Notes: generated by a model from the sequence alone, not told the origin. Shown: positions 43,647 to 55,124, counted from the stretch's first letter. The stretch: 64,000 nt of DNA from Sycon ciliatum (GCF_964019385.1 NC_088643.1:6414495-6478494), one strand, 5' to 3'. Program-made: numbers and translations.

Positions 43647-45455
43647 ATGGCAAGTCATACAGAAAAGGAGACAGATGACAGCACCAAGGGCGTCGTTGGA
43701 GATATGTGTAAAGTGCTGGGTTTGACTCGGACGTCGCTGCTAAATTCAGTGGAAAACAACGATGCATTTACGTCTCTGAAGCGTAGTGCTGAGAGCTTGT
43801 CCAATGGTCTTGTGTTGGAGCTTTTCCGATTAAAAGAAACGGAGAAACTGACGTTCAAGGCTTTCACAACATGGCTGGAAGGAATATCTGGGAGAGAACG
43901 TTCAACTTTAAATTCGAAGGCAGTGTCTGTCAAAATGAACAGACTGAAAGACAGACGTACTTACGTCCTGAAAGCAAACAAAGAGCAGTAGCATTTGCTT
44001 TCTGAGCAGGTATTTGAGCTTCCAGCTGGAGAGGCAGCAGGCTCTGGGTCCAGAGCTGGATCAAGCAGTGAAGCTGAGAGCAAATCCGCCGTGTCCAGTT
44101 CTGATCAGGCCACTGTAGAGATGATGGCTGCTGAACTTCTGTCCATGGAAGGAGAACTTGCTACTGTGAACAAAAGGAAAGATGCTCTGGAGGAGACTGT
44201 AAAGAGGCAGCGGGATAAGATCAGGAATGCGACAAAGAAGATGAAGCGCCAAGACAGTGCCCTTGCGGAGGCCCAGGATAGCGAGGAGAACACAGAGGTT
44301 TCGTATCTGGAGCGCAAGCTTACAAACGAGCAGCACCGTGTTTATTACTACCAAAAGCAGCTGTCAGTCAAGGACGAGAATATGAGGGAGCTTGAATGTA
44401 GCCTGGCGGAAGTTCGCCGATTGCTCTCTGCGGCTCAGAGCGAGATTTCTTCTCTTGAGGCTGGCCTGATGGATGCGCATGAAGAAACGGAATACTGTGA
44501 CACAGATGTGAAGACGATGGATGTTGGAAAATATCGAGATGCTGTGAGGGGGTGCTGTCTAGGCTTACTGGCGATGAATGTGGGAGTAAGGCATGTCGGT
44601 CCAGTTATCCGAACCGTACTGAAAATGGTTGGTAAATCAGCTGATCCCCTTCCAAGTGCCGGGCTGCTCTCCAAAATGCTTGTAGTTGTAGAGCTCAAGC
44701 AAATCAGTTCAATGCAAGTTGGCGAGTCCCTAATGGAAGCATCTAGCACCACCCTCCACAGCGATGGCACAAGTAAGGGTGGCTTCAAGTTCGGCAGCCA
44801 CCAGGTGGCACGAACTGCCACAGAAGTGCTGACTCTGGGAATTGTGAACATGAAGTGTGGTAGTGCAGACCATGTGTTGGACAAGCTGAAGCAAGTACTG
44901 GGAGATGTCGCGAGTGCTTGCAGTGGCGACGGCAAAGAACAAATTGCGGAGATCTTGAAAGGCATCACCAATACCATGAGTGACCGCTCCATAGTGCAGA
45001 AGAAATTCAGCGAACTGCTGCAGGAATACCGTGCTGACGTATTGCCAAGTGTTGTTGGCGGATGGGAGGATTTGACATCGGAGCAGCAGAGCAAGTTAAC
45101 AACAACGAACAACTATTTCTGCGGACTCCACTACATATTCGGATTAGCAGACCAAGCCCAAGAGTGCCTGAAAAAGTGGGAAGAGGTCCATTTCGAAGGC
45201 AAGGCATTTGGGGCCACAGAGCTGCCACGGGTGTTTGACACGACTGAGTCCAGAGTGATCCGCATGCTTTGCACCACTGCCAATGCCTTTGAAAAGCATG
45301 GCAACGAACAGGCCGGCTGCATGGCTGACTTCAATGTCTACATGGAGGAGACTGGCATTCCTGTCCCACTTGCCGAGCTACGTGGTAACCGCAGCTATGT
45401 TTGCTTTTACAACGGCGCCGGTGTCTCCTATTTGCGAGAGACCCTTCTCCAGTAG
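43647..45455 (+). pseudogene. DDE transposase-like protein with one in-frame amber codon
   Basis: One reading frame runs from ATG 43647 to the stop at 45455, interrupted only by TAG at 43989-43991; total about 602 codons. The N-terminal part (LTFKAFTTWLEGIS) precedes a long coiled coil (about residues 160-275). The C-terminal half has LHSDGTSKGGFKFGSHQV, TMSDRSIVQKKFSELLQEYR and NNYFCGLHYIFGLADQ. An Asp in HSDGT, an Asp in MSDR and a following C-x2-H fit the DDE plus C(2)H layout of hAT/Kolobok/P-type RNase-H-fold transposases. I recall similar orphan proteins in invertebrates but cannot name the family. Read-through, a small intron ending TTCTGAGCAG, or inactivation are all possible. Confidence 0.55.
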
Positions 45456-45510
45456 ATACCTCCAGATGACAAAAGCAGAAAAACGTCATTTTGTGAAAAA
45501 TCACCCTAAC

Positions 45511-45912
45511 TAAGGGTGCGTTCTTAAATCCTCTCGGAAAAGTTGGACACTCTCCGAAAAGCTCGAGAGCTGTTCTTATTCTCTCCGACTTTAAGGAGGC
45601 TCTCCAAAGCTCTCCAAGCTTCAGAGGTGGTTGAAACTCGGAGATTCCTGCGGTTTGGGATCAGCGCTTGCAACTACGACTAAAAGCCACGTGTTAATCA
45701 TGAGTGTACCCATTTCCCTTTTCGCATACGCACACGTGCATATTACATTCATCACTCAAGATCGCTTCCTTTGGCGCTTCATTTTGCTTGACATGTGCAA
45801 AATATCTCCGAATTCTTCGAGACCCGTTCTTGAATTATCCCGATTCAGCGGTTTCTTTGACTTCTCTTTTCTTCTTCTCCGAGAAGCTAGGGAATATAAG
45901 AACGCACCCTAA
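45511..45912. mobile_element. PIF/Harbinger-like MITE
   Basis: TAA-GGGTGCGTTCTTA at the left and TAAGAACGCACCC-TAA at the right; 402 bp, 3-bp TAA target duplication. Its left part is missing in duplicate copy 2 (about 57681-58015), which dates a deletion there. Confidence 0.75.
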
Positions 45913-46102
45913 GGTCCATTTTTGCAGATACTGGGCCATATCATAAGCCTTGACGGACAAATTTGCTTTGGGGGTGCACACAGAAAACTGAGCATACGAT
46001 TTTTATTCATATCCCACAACTGCGTGCACATGCATTTGAAGTGAACATCTGCGCACGCTAGTGCTAGGGATGATGGACAAAACCTAGTGTGATAGTCCCG
46101 AC

Positions 46103-46987
46103 CAGGGAGTAGTAAAATACAGCGAGGTGACACGCCACTAATCGTGATTTTTGATGGGTGCCTCGCGCTTGTATTTTTTCTTTCGCAAAAAAAGATGATC
46201 TGCTTAATCAATCTTGAGTATTTGTCGAAGAACTAATTCCGTGAAAAGGTCTATCCATCTCATGGAACAGCATTTGTTTTGCTCTTGTGATGCATCTGTG
46301 TCATCGTCATATGGAAAGGTATCACCCTTCCGAAATTCGTCCCGATCGACGGCATGGAGCAATAGAACGAAGGTGATTTCCTTGAGAACAATATGTGTAT
46401 GATTGGAGATGAAAAGCGAGTGCACCGATTTCGAAGCCGAAAAAAATCTCTACGACACCACACGATCGGCACTAATTTCTCCTCAGTTGTGATCAACCAG
46501 TACTTCTCTACCTTCTTTGTGAAGATGAGCATTTCATATTATCGTATGCTAGAGATTCGGGAGTTCACTTTTCGGAATGAAATGTTCCTAAGTTTGTGAA
46601 GGATTGAAATGCGGCCTACATCGTCGTAAACAGCTTGTATCGACACAGGAAAAATCTACGGCGTGCAGGGATATCTCCCAAAGTGATACCACTCTTGCCG
46701 GACTTCTATCCTGACATAGTGGTAGTTTGGTCGACTACCAAACTTTGTGAAGGCAGACAATTGTTGGAAATTCTCAGCGCTGAGTTTCTACGGGCTGCAG
46801 TAGGAGTCTCTTTGGCGGTAGGTATTTTACTACTCCCTGATCGAGAGAATCCTCATCCGCGCGCGTGTCTACACACTTCGGTTCCCATAGTACCCCAATC
46901 TCACCCGCCGGGTGAAAACGGTGCTGAGGCAATCGTCAAACTGGCCGTATATGCTCGTGTCACCTCCCTGTATTTTACTACTCCCTG
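46103..46987. mobile_element. hAT-like non-autonomous element
   Basis: Inverted ends CAGGGAGTAGTAAAATACAG, extended imperfectly to GAGGTGACACG, lie between 8-bp duplications GTCCCGAC (46095-46102, 46988-46995). CAGGG ends and 8-bp duplications are typical of hAT. A further inverted copy of the end motif occurs inside near 46826. No transposase frame. Confidence 0.75.
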
Positions 46988-48075
46988 GTCCCGACACGAG
47001 CAACGCAACGAAACTTTGCTTTAGTGCGAAAAAATAATTGTCAACAACGGGATAATGCAGAAAAATTAGTAAGCTGATGTTCAAGCCTTCAGTTCACCTT
47101 ACCGTCCGTGGTAGTGAGAGTCTTCGATCCGTCTAGCTGAGCTTCTGCCGAATTCTGCAGCCTCGTACTAGTTAGCAGAGAATTTGACTTTCAACTACGA
47201 CAATCAGTGTATTCGCCTAGCTACAGCGGGACAGCAACACCATCAGTAAATCTAGAGAAGAACGGAAATATGTTCAGTAGGATGGCAAGCCTCGGGTACT
47301 CAGTCAGTATTAGAAGTAGTGTTAGCTACTGATACTCCGCTACAACTGAAACAAATCTCTCCCAAAGCCTTTAAGTTTTATCCCCATGCTGTTATGTAGG
47401 CGAATCCACAACCACTGATTTTTTACACACAGCTGGTAGTGACCATGTGAACCGCTGGGGACACGTACACGCCAGCTAGCTAAAGACTAAGTCACGTGAT
47501 CGAACACAATGCGCGTTTATTTATTCTTATTCTTACGTGTGCAACACTGCCAAGGCCAAGTACATGTATAATGACTATGTACTAGCCCCACGTAGATGAA
47601 CACGTGATGTCATTCATAATGACTATGTTGTTATGTACTAGCCGCACGTAGATGAACACGTGATGTAGGTCTTCGGCCCCTTTGCCTTTGGCTTCCTCTA
47701 CGTGGCCACGTAGACGAAGTTCGAAGCCAAAGAGTGGCCACGTAGACATGGTAGACGAAGCCGAAGCCTGTAACCGAAGACCGACATCACGTGTACTCTT
47801 TATTCATTAATCACATGTAGTCGGTCTCGACTCTCGATCGAGTCGATGAGAGGCTCGCAGTTGGCGCCCACGTCATTATTTGGACACGCCAGCTAAAGAC
47901 TTGGACTTGATCGAACAACGGCGTTACGCTTTATTGTTAGGTGTGCAGCACAGTTACACTACCAAGCCAACAGGCACCCTACGATCCGTGATCAGGCAGT
48001 CGATTCAGCTTGAATTTCGGGGCCTATTAGTATTACAACATGTATTACGTGCAGACTGCACGTCATTATTATAAG
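46988..48075. other. No gene; dispersed repeat and inverted/tandem repeats
   Basis: 47094-47270 is related to 15760-15960. 47567-47616 is repeated at 47620-47668 (ATGTACTAGCCNCACGTAGA ... ACACGTGATG). ACACGTGATGTAGGTCTTCGG (47657) faces CCGAAGACCGACATCACGTGT (47777), enclosing GGCCACGTAGAC repeats. A 64-codon frame (47880-48074) has no known domain. Confidence 0.6.
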
Positions 48076-48194
48076 TACGTACAATGATTTGAAGAAGGGC
48101 TGAGGCTTCCTGCAGCTTCATCTGTGAAAAGAATTCGGGTGGACACACCCATTCCCATAGCGCTGCATATCACATCTGAACCAGTTCCGTTATT

Positions 48195-48225
48195 TTACAA
48201 CGTTTCGGCACTTGGCCATCGTCAG
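48195..48225 (-). ncRNA. Hammerhead-like core in left pLTR
   Basis: CUGACGA (48225-48219), one unpaired U, GGC/GCC short stem II, GAAA (48206-48203), then a CGUU/AACG stem III. The expected U before the cleavage site reads G, so activity is doubtful. Confidence 0.55.
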
Positions 48226-48477
48226 GTAATAACAATGAATACCGTGGAAGCCACACAAGAGCAGTACATACGCAGAGTGTAGCGCCAAAAAAGATGCGAA
48301 TTATGTCACCTAGTATGACACAGAGAGAGAAAAGGCGCAACTAGCACATCACGGAGGAGAAGCAGCAGAAGGTAGCGCGCATTGTGCTCTGTGAATGGCG
48401 TTACGCAGCGTGTAGCGCCAAAAAATAAAATGATGCGAGTTATGTCACCTCTATACAGAGGCAGGATTGTCACCTCT

Positions 48478-49522
48478 ATACAGAGGCAGGATTCTCCGTT
48501 AGTACCGCTCCTCTACAAACGCTACATCGACGATATCCTGCTGCTATGGACCCACGGCAGAGAGAGCTTGATGCGGTTTGTGCAGCATTTCAACTCTGCA
48601 CACCCAAGTATCAACTTCACATAATTATGAGCTCAGCGAGGTGAGTGGCTCCATAAATTATATGGATATCACAATTATGATCCAGGAAGGCAAGCTGGCA
48701 TACAAGCTGTACCAGAAGGCATGTGCTAGTGGTCTACTCATTGATTATACTTCGGCAGTTCCCCACCATATCAAATTGGCAGTTGCTTCGTCACAATTCC
48801 TAAGAGCTCAGAGGCTCTCATCGAATACCAGAATGCGTGCAGAAAGTGAAGCGATGGTTCATGAGCAATTAAAATTGAACAATTACCCAGAGAAAATCAT
48901 TGAAGAGGCACGCACTGCCTCCATAAGGCCAAAGCGTCGTCGCCATGCCAACCCATGCTGCGCATTTCTAAAGCTTCCATATAAGTCAGATAAAGTACAT
49001 CAAGCAGTGAATAAAGCAATCAGAAAGTATAAAATTCCGGTTAGAGTCGTATATGGGCACACTGGTAGCCTGAGGCGCACATTGTGTCGCTCCGCCCTCG
49101 TTCCTCCTCTATGTGTCAAGGCTGCAAATCCGCTACAACCGAAAAAGAGAGGTCGCCCAAAGGGGCCGTGTATCTCGTGTATATCCGGGGGACCGGATGT
49201 ATGTATGCAGAAGAATGTTGTATATCAGCTGAAGTGCAAAGAATGTCCGGAACAATATGTTGGTGAGACTGGCCGCTTTCTGGAAACTCGCCTGGAAGAA
49301 CATAATGGTGAGGCAAGACGCCAGGAACTCGACAAGCCATGGGGCCAACATTTTCGCACCACTCACCCTGGATGTAAGCTTAACTATGGGCAAAGTGCAT
49401 TCTCTGCAGTTGAAGTAATAGGAAGAGAGCCTGATCGAGCCCGTCGCAAACTGCGCGAGGCGATTGAGATTCGTGATGCCAAGCCCCATGTGAACATAAG
49501 CACCGGATGGGATTTGTTGTGA
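48478..49522 (+). pseudogene. PLE polyprotein C-terminal part: RT palm end and GIY-YIG endonuclease
   Basis: The first frame holds LYKRYIDDILLLW with the catalytic YxDD motif (48515-48550). A frameshift near 48620 leads to YELSEVSGSINYMDITI, the PLE continuation of the RT. The following linker is rich in Lys/Arg (ASIRPKRRRHANPC). A CMQKNVVYQLKCKECPEQYV segment runs into GETGRFLETRLEEHN, the GIY-YIG nuclease (about 49203-49310), with Cys pairs before it (CISC, CKEC) as in animal PLEs. It would nick target DNA and prime reverse transcription. Most of the RT (fingers and first palm motifs) is missing, so this copy cannot act alone. Confidence 0.85.
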
Positions 49523-50060
49523 ATTTTCTCAGCTTCCCCTGCTGCTACTTCAATATCACTGAATAATTATAATATGAGGCGGGTCACTCAAAACCATTCT
49601 ATTCCTGATGCCTCGTCGCGTCCCTGGTGGTAACAGTTTGGCATGGAAGTTTTAACCTCATAGTGCATTGACTCATGGGGCTCCGTGCTCCCCTCCTAGA
49701 TCCTGTGCTAGAATTAACACCATAATTATTTGGCATGTGCCCTCACTTCGTAGAGCACAACGGTGCGCTCTTCTTCTCCGTGATGTGCACAGTTGCACCT
49801 TCTCTCCCCCCCCCCCCCCCTCTGTATCTAGGTGACATAACTCGCATCATTAAATTTTTATTTTTTGGCGCTACACGCTGCGTAACGCCATTCACAGAGC
49901 ACAATGCGCGCTACCTTCTGCTGCTTCTCCTCCGTGATGTGCTAGTTGCGCCTTTTCTCTCTCTGTGTCATACTAGGTGACATAATTCGCATCTTTTTTG
50001 GCGCTACACTCTGCGTATATACTGCTCTTGTGTGGCTTCCACGGTATTCATTGTTATTAC

Positions 50061-50098
50061 CTGACGATGGCCAAGTGCCGAAACGTTGTAAAATAACG
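50061..50098 (+). ncRNA. Hammerhead-like core in right pLTR
   Basis: Mirror copy of the left pLTR motif: CUGACGA 50061-50067, stem II GGC/GCC, GAAA 50080-50083, stem III CGUU/AACG. Same uncertain cleavage site. Confidence 0.55.
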
Positions 50099-50171
50099 GA
50101 ACTGGTTCAGATGTGATATGCAGCGCTATGGGAATGGGTGTGTCCACCCGAATTCTTTTTACGTACAATGA

Positions 50172-50541
50172 CTACTGTATAATAATAGGGGAGCTAGAAG
50201 CGCAAGGAGCTGAAACTCACAAGCTGAGTCCACCACGTCCCCGACCACCACCCCGGCTATACTATGCTATGCTATCCGTGTCTTGCTTTGTATACCTTCA
50301 TTGGCTTCAATAATGAATTCATGCCCCCGGCTGATGCTGTGCGTGTACAGGTGTACATGTGACATAACTAGAGCAAAAATACCGGTAGATGACATGGGCC
50401 TTGTCTGAACCATACTCCTACACAGTTGCGTGACGTGTTTTTCACGTCATTAGACTCCCACACTCATTCAGAGCGCGCAAGAAGCAGTACACCTAGATCT
50501 ACTGCGGCGGGTGCACTCCGAGTCTAGTCAGTGCTCTCAAC
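50172..50541. other. No gene recognised
   Basis: Noncoding. CCTACACAGTTGCG at 50409 also occurs in the inner palindrome at about 35451, hinting at a dispersed fragment. Confidence 0.5.
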
Positions 50542-51595
50542 TTAAGGGGGCACATCACCCAAAAATTTCATATGGCATTCAATTGACCGTAACTTTGGTG
50601 TTTCTCAGTGGATTAGAGTGAAATTTTGACCACACACTCCTGCCACTATGCTGGCCCTCAGGACATGATTGACAAGTTCTTGCGTCTCACTGACAGGCTT
50701 TCCAGGCCGGAAAAACTCAAATTTCCGGCATAGTGCTACGGTGTGCGAGCCACCCAGGAGCCAAACAAATGCATTTACATTTTTTTCACATTTTCGTGCC
50801 CATTCTGTCCGTGCGCGGGACCCAAACCTAAAACAAGTCCAGAAGCAGCCATGGGTGGTGGGGTAGGGCCCCTCAACGTGGCCCTGGAATCTGTCACAAC
50901 GGAACGAGTGGGCGTTCTTTCACGGACTCCCACAGACCCAAGGCAATTTTTGAATTTTTTTAGGTTTGGCACGTGCTACGAGGTCGTACCTTTGATACAA
51001 CATCCAGTGCTGGGACCTCCACAGCAAGCCATTTCCACAGCGCTGCAAACCAAATCCAGGATGCCCTCAGAAACCGGCAAAGACTGCCACTCACGTTTCA
51101 CTACTGCCTAGTACTGAATCCTACCTGACTTCTTGACACGACTCAAACTTGCCAAAGTCACTAAATCAACGTCAACTACAATAATCAAGCCACATATCTG
51201 CAACGTCACGAGGGTGCTGGCAAAAGTCCTGCTGCACGGCGGCGGGCTTCGCCCGCCGCCGTGCAGCCCAATACGTGGTTTTTTAACGTGATTTTTTGGA
51301 CTTTTTTGGACTTGGGGCAAAATTCTGCACACTTTCGCGTGTTTCCATAATACGACAAGTTGCGCACGGTCTGCTCACATTCAAATACAGTGCTGCCAAC
51401 AAATGACAGCATGCAACAAAAAAATCTTTCCTTGCAAGGGCACATTTTCTGCCCTAACTCTTGAACGGCTGGTCAGATAGGGACACAGTTTTCAGAGAAT
51501 TTGCAGCTATTCATGCTCTTTCAACTGACGTAGCACTCAATATGAATTTACAAATTCGATTTTTCAGCGAATTTTTGGGTGATGTGCCCCCTTAA
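50542..51595 (+). mobile_element. Kolobok-like TTAA MITE, copy 6 (best preserved)
   Basis: TTAA at 50542-50545 and 51592-51595, with perfectly matched 22-bp inverted ends beginning GGGGGCACATCACCC. Both ends differ from copies 3-5 (GGGGGCAGACTACCC) in the same way, so this is a separate subfamily. The 122-codon inner frame is open. A GGCGGCGGGCTTCGCCCGCC hairpin lies at 51238-51258. Confidence 0.9.
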
Positions 51596-52095
51596 CTTGT
51601 AATGTCTTTTTCCTTTCTACATATAAATAGAATTAATAAAAATACAAAGCCAACAAAGAGTACCATACAATTGTCATCATTCATGTGCTGTATTGAGTAA
51701 AACTCAACCAAATTCCAAAAATTTAAAACATGTGGACAGACATGCTAATGCAATCGATCGTTATATGTAATTCCAAATGCACTAATTATGATAGACTGAG
51801 AACAATCATGTCCAAAACTAGAACTGACAAAATAAATAAAAAAGAGGATAAGGAGGATCTAGTCAATCATCATCATCATTGAATACTTGAAACGGTAACA
51901 ACTAGCCGTGTGTTAACAAGGGCGGGTGAAGTGGACTATCAAAATAAGGAGGTATACAATCACGAAGTTCGAGATGCATAACATTGCAATATACAATGTA
52001 ATGTGGGGTGTCAAATGTACCTCCATGTGTATACGTGTCTTGGTGTGTCTGCGTGCGCGTGTGTGTCGGTGTGATCGCCATGGGAATCGGTTGTT

Positions 52096-52509
52096 GACAC
52101 GGGGCGCTGTTTAGATGATAATAGGACTATTCTTCGCGTTTTTCGTCTTCTTTCTTTTCGTCTTCTTGCACACATTCTGGTCTTCTTTGCTTCTCTGAAA
52201 GCGGTAGCTTTTCTGGCCGCAAAGAAAACTAGTTTTTTTCCATAATTCTTCATGGCGTTCACTAGCTCCGCTTTCGTCCATAGCTTCTGATCAGGCGATC
52301 GTGACACGGGGCGCTGTTTAGATGATAATTGGACTATTCTTCGCGTTCTTCGTCTTCTTTCTTTTCGTCTTCTTGCACACATTCTGGTCTTCTTTGCTTC
52401 TCTGAAAGCGGTAGCTTTTCTGGCCGCAAAGGAAACTAGTTTTTTCCAAAATTCTTCATGGCGTTCACTAGCTCCGGTATCGTCCATAGCTTCTGATCAG
52501 GCGATCCTG
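52096..52509. repeat. 207-bp tandem duplication in the F-box gene C-terminus
   Basis: 52096-52302 is repeated at 52303-52509. It doubles the basic C-terminal coding segment (FAARKATAFREAKKTRMCAR...) and is absent from copy 1. Confidence 0.85.
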
Positions 52510-54575
52510 ATATTGATGAAAGTAGATGGCTTCCCAAGCCGCTGCATAGAACTTCACGACTGGGGCGACTTGACTTAGCCAAACTCTTCCAGAATTCTTC
52601 ATATTCGTTGAGAGCCATGAAGTAATTCTCGGGATTCAATGTCTTAAGCCTACCCATTATCAGCAGCTTCAGAACTGAGTGCTTTTCTGAGAGCTTGGCG
52701 GCCATGTCGACCAATGTTCGGGACATATCCATATCTTCGCCCAGATCATAATTGTCGTAATAGTTGATATCACAATGGTAGTAAGGGTTATACGAGTCCG
52801 TCCACTCATCATCATCGTCGATAAGGGGAAATGCGTTGAGATCTTCAAGTTCCAGAGCTGATAACAATTTTCTGTCTTTCTGGGCTAAATTGTGCAGGGA
52901 ATGCGCAATTTTCATAAGCCTCCGCGAGCGGTTAAAGTAAGGTATGTATTTGGTCATCCTTGAAACAAGTGGTTCCATCGAGTTGATAATCACTGCTTGA
53001 CGCGATTTCTTCGATGCGAAACGCTTAAACAAATCTGCCACATCTCTAAACAGGTACTGCAATGGTTCAAAGCAAAGGGAACTCAAGTCTTTGGTCGACT
53101 TAACGTTTCGGTCGATTTCCCTCAGCAAAAGGTTTGGTAGGAACTCTCGATCTTCTTGTGCATGTAGTAAATGGCGTTCGGCGAGTGACTTGAACAGGCC
53201 AGCGCTGTCCCAGCTCGTGGTATGACTCAACTGTGCTGGCAGCATCAACTCTAGGCACGACAGTGTGATAATCGACTGCTTCTTTTCTCTGCCGACCAAA
53301 CCAACATCCACATCGCTGCCGTAAATGCAATGCATGGTATCGATGCACCGGCTATGATACAGGCCAGCCACACCGGTGACAATTTCCAGGTTTCTGGCAA
53401 CGTCTATATATGACACGTCCAAAGCAGGACTGAGTTGATAGCGTTGCTGCACGCATGGGACAAAGAATACACAAATTGATAGTGAAAACAACTTATTTGT
53501 GCATTCGTGAGGCATATCGGTTGACAATTGGACCTGATCATTATGATAGTACAGCCAGTTTTCCTTAGACGCTTCCGTCTGTGATTTTCTCAATTTAAAT
53601 AATAGAATGGAATAGGAAGATTCAATGGACTTCTCGTGTGCTCTGGATGGTTGTCGTGAGTCAGTCAAGTGAGAATTCCAGTCGGCAGGAATAGCGCAAG
53701 CTCACACGTAGGGAGAAACACACAATTCCCCGGGAATAGTAAAGTAGAATTGCAACGAGACGTATACGGATAAAACGGCTGCATTTCGAGTGTGAACAGG
53801 AGACGGCGTTGTGTGCCGACTCCCCCCCCCCCCCCCACAACAAAACTGCATACTAGAGTTCTTTAGCATTTCAAACACTTAGCTCCCATGATAATTCACC
53901 GAATGTCTAACATGATTCATTCTCGCCATTGAACTTGCAAAATGCAAGCTCCGTTTCCTTATGCACCATGTTCACACCACCAGCATTAGCTCTATTCTAA
54001 AACAGTAACTCCAACATCCCAGGAACACCCGTAGTAATGACAATTGCAAATACGTTGTGCCCCTCTAACGCTGGGAACACCTGGCAACAGCTGACCATTG
54101 GTTTCCGCCGTGAAGCTTTGGAACACCCTGCCACAGGAGATCACCTCCACTTGTCGCCATAATTCGTTAGAACTAATGCTGAAAGTGTTCGTCCATGGTT
54201 AACCTAGCCTAACATTACCTCCCTTGAGCATCTGCCCTCATTTCCCCGTTCTTGTCTGATTGTAAAGTTTGTCAAAAATTGGCTTGTAATTCCCAGTACA
54301 TGTATTTTCCCTTTATTTCTCTCATTTTCTCGAGACACTTTTCATTTTTTATTCTATTGCCATTATAATATTGGACATCAATGCCCGATTGTTTTGCAAT
54401 CTAAATTAGAACTTCAAGTAAACAAACTACTTACCCGACATAGATGTCTAAACGTGTCTTCCCAGAACAGCAGCGACGGAACCTGCCTGGAGGTTCCACA
54501 CAGCCGAAAGATGTCCCGGATGGACAACAAGGGCAGTACATGTTCTACCCACACGTCGAATACAATGCTGTCCAT
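52436..54575 (-). CDS. F-box-type gene copy 2 (two exons)
   Basis: Exon 1 (54575-54435) encodes MDSIVFDVWVEHVLPLLSIR, then DIFRLCGTSRQVPSLLFWED and TFRHLCR, which fits an F-box: LP..L...D, L...S, then an aromatic/W region. F-boxes bind SKP1 in ubiquitin ligases. It ends at CGG|GTAAGTAG. The next acceptor, TTTGTCCCATGCGTGCAG, opens exon 2 at 53446 in the same phase (QRYQLSPALDVSYIDVARNL). Exon 2 runs 336 codons, with acidic IDDDDEWTDSY and a helical C-terminal half, and stops at 52436 because of a 1-base loss in a T-run. Copy 1 shows a longer basic tail. The substrate-binding part is not a repeat type I recognise. Further upstream exons are possible. Confidence 0.6.
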
Positions 54576-55112
54576 TCCACACGCGGTTGACGTTAATTCC
54601 CTTGACATGGTATCAATAGTCAATAGGTTGTTGACCCTCCGTTGCCAAGGTTCGCTCAGAGGCCTAGTCTTGTATTCCCCGTCCTCGACGGAATGACCTG
54701 GACGTCCGCACAACCAACAAACACACGCACACACACACACACATATGAAGAGGAACACATGCACAAAAGCAAACATACAAGCAGTCAGGCATATAGAAAC
54801 ATACTTTACCAATACAGAATTGTTGGTCGATAGTGTCATAGAGTTGCATCAACAAGCCATCATTACAACTCCTTGCACTATTTTTTTGGATGGAATCATT
54901 CCTGGATCACGACCCTATAGCCGCCATCATCATATATCTATACTATAGAAAAGAAAAAGGACAAGGGAACTACACGTTTCGCTATTATGTCCACTTTTCT
55001 TTTCCTTTCTATACATTTATCCTTGGCTCTCCATCCGAGTTCATCATAAATGGTCTCAAATTACAAAACAAAACTGGACTCATCAACCATACAGACATCT
55101 CTCTTTTTCTAT

Positions 55113-55124
55113 CTCTCTATCTAC

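Larger units (their letters stand above)
37560..46092. repeat. Segmental duplication, copy 1
   Basis: Matches 51680-58198 in the same orientation. Aligned blocks: 37563-40730 with 51681-54930; 40750-42440 with 56590-57680; 45574-46092 with 57681-58198. Copy 1 has an extra 601-bp piggyBac-like MITE and the transposase-like gene region (42441-45573). Copy 2 has an extra 1.66 kb (54931-56589). It carries a broken F-box-type gene. Confidence 0.85.
48088..50159 (+). mobile_element. Penelope-like element with inverted pLTRs, 5'-truncated
   Basis: Perfect 12-bp target duplication TACGTACAATGA (48076-48087, 50160-50171). Inverted pLTRs 48127-48451 and 49830-50159 are nearly identical, so the insertion is recent. 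A 39-bp tail (48088-48126) precedes the left pLTR, a known PLE feature. The interior holds only the end of the RT plus GIY-YIG endonuclease. A 26-bp unit (TGTCACCTCTATACAGAGGC...) is duplicated at the left junction. Both pLTRs contain hammerhead-like cores. Confidence 0.88.

Noticed and set aside
53447-53668. Start of the 52-kb protein at MTDSRQPSRAHEKS
   Set aside because: This segment is a relic of hammerhead family A sequence, and a strong acceptor site at 53447 opens the exon further in, so the upstream part is read as intron.
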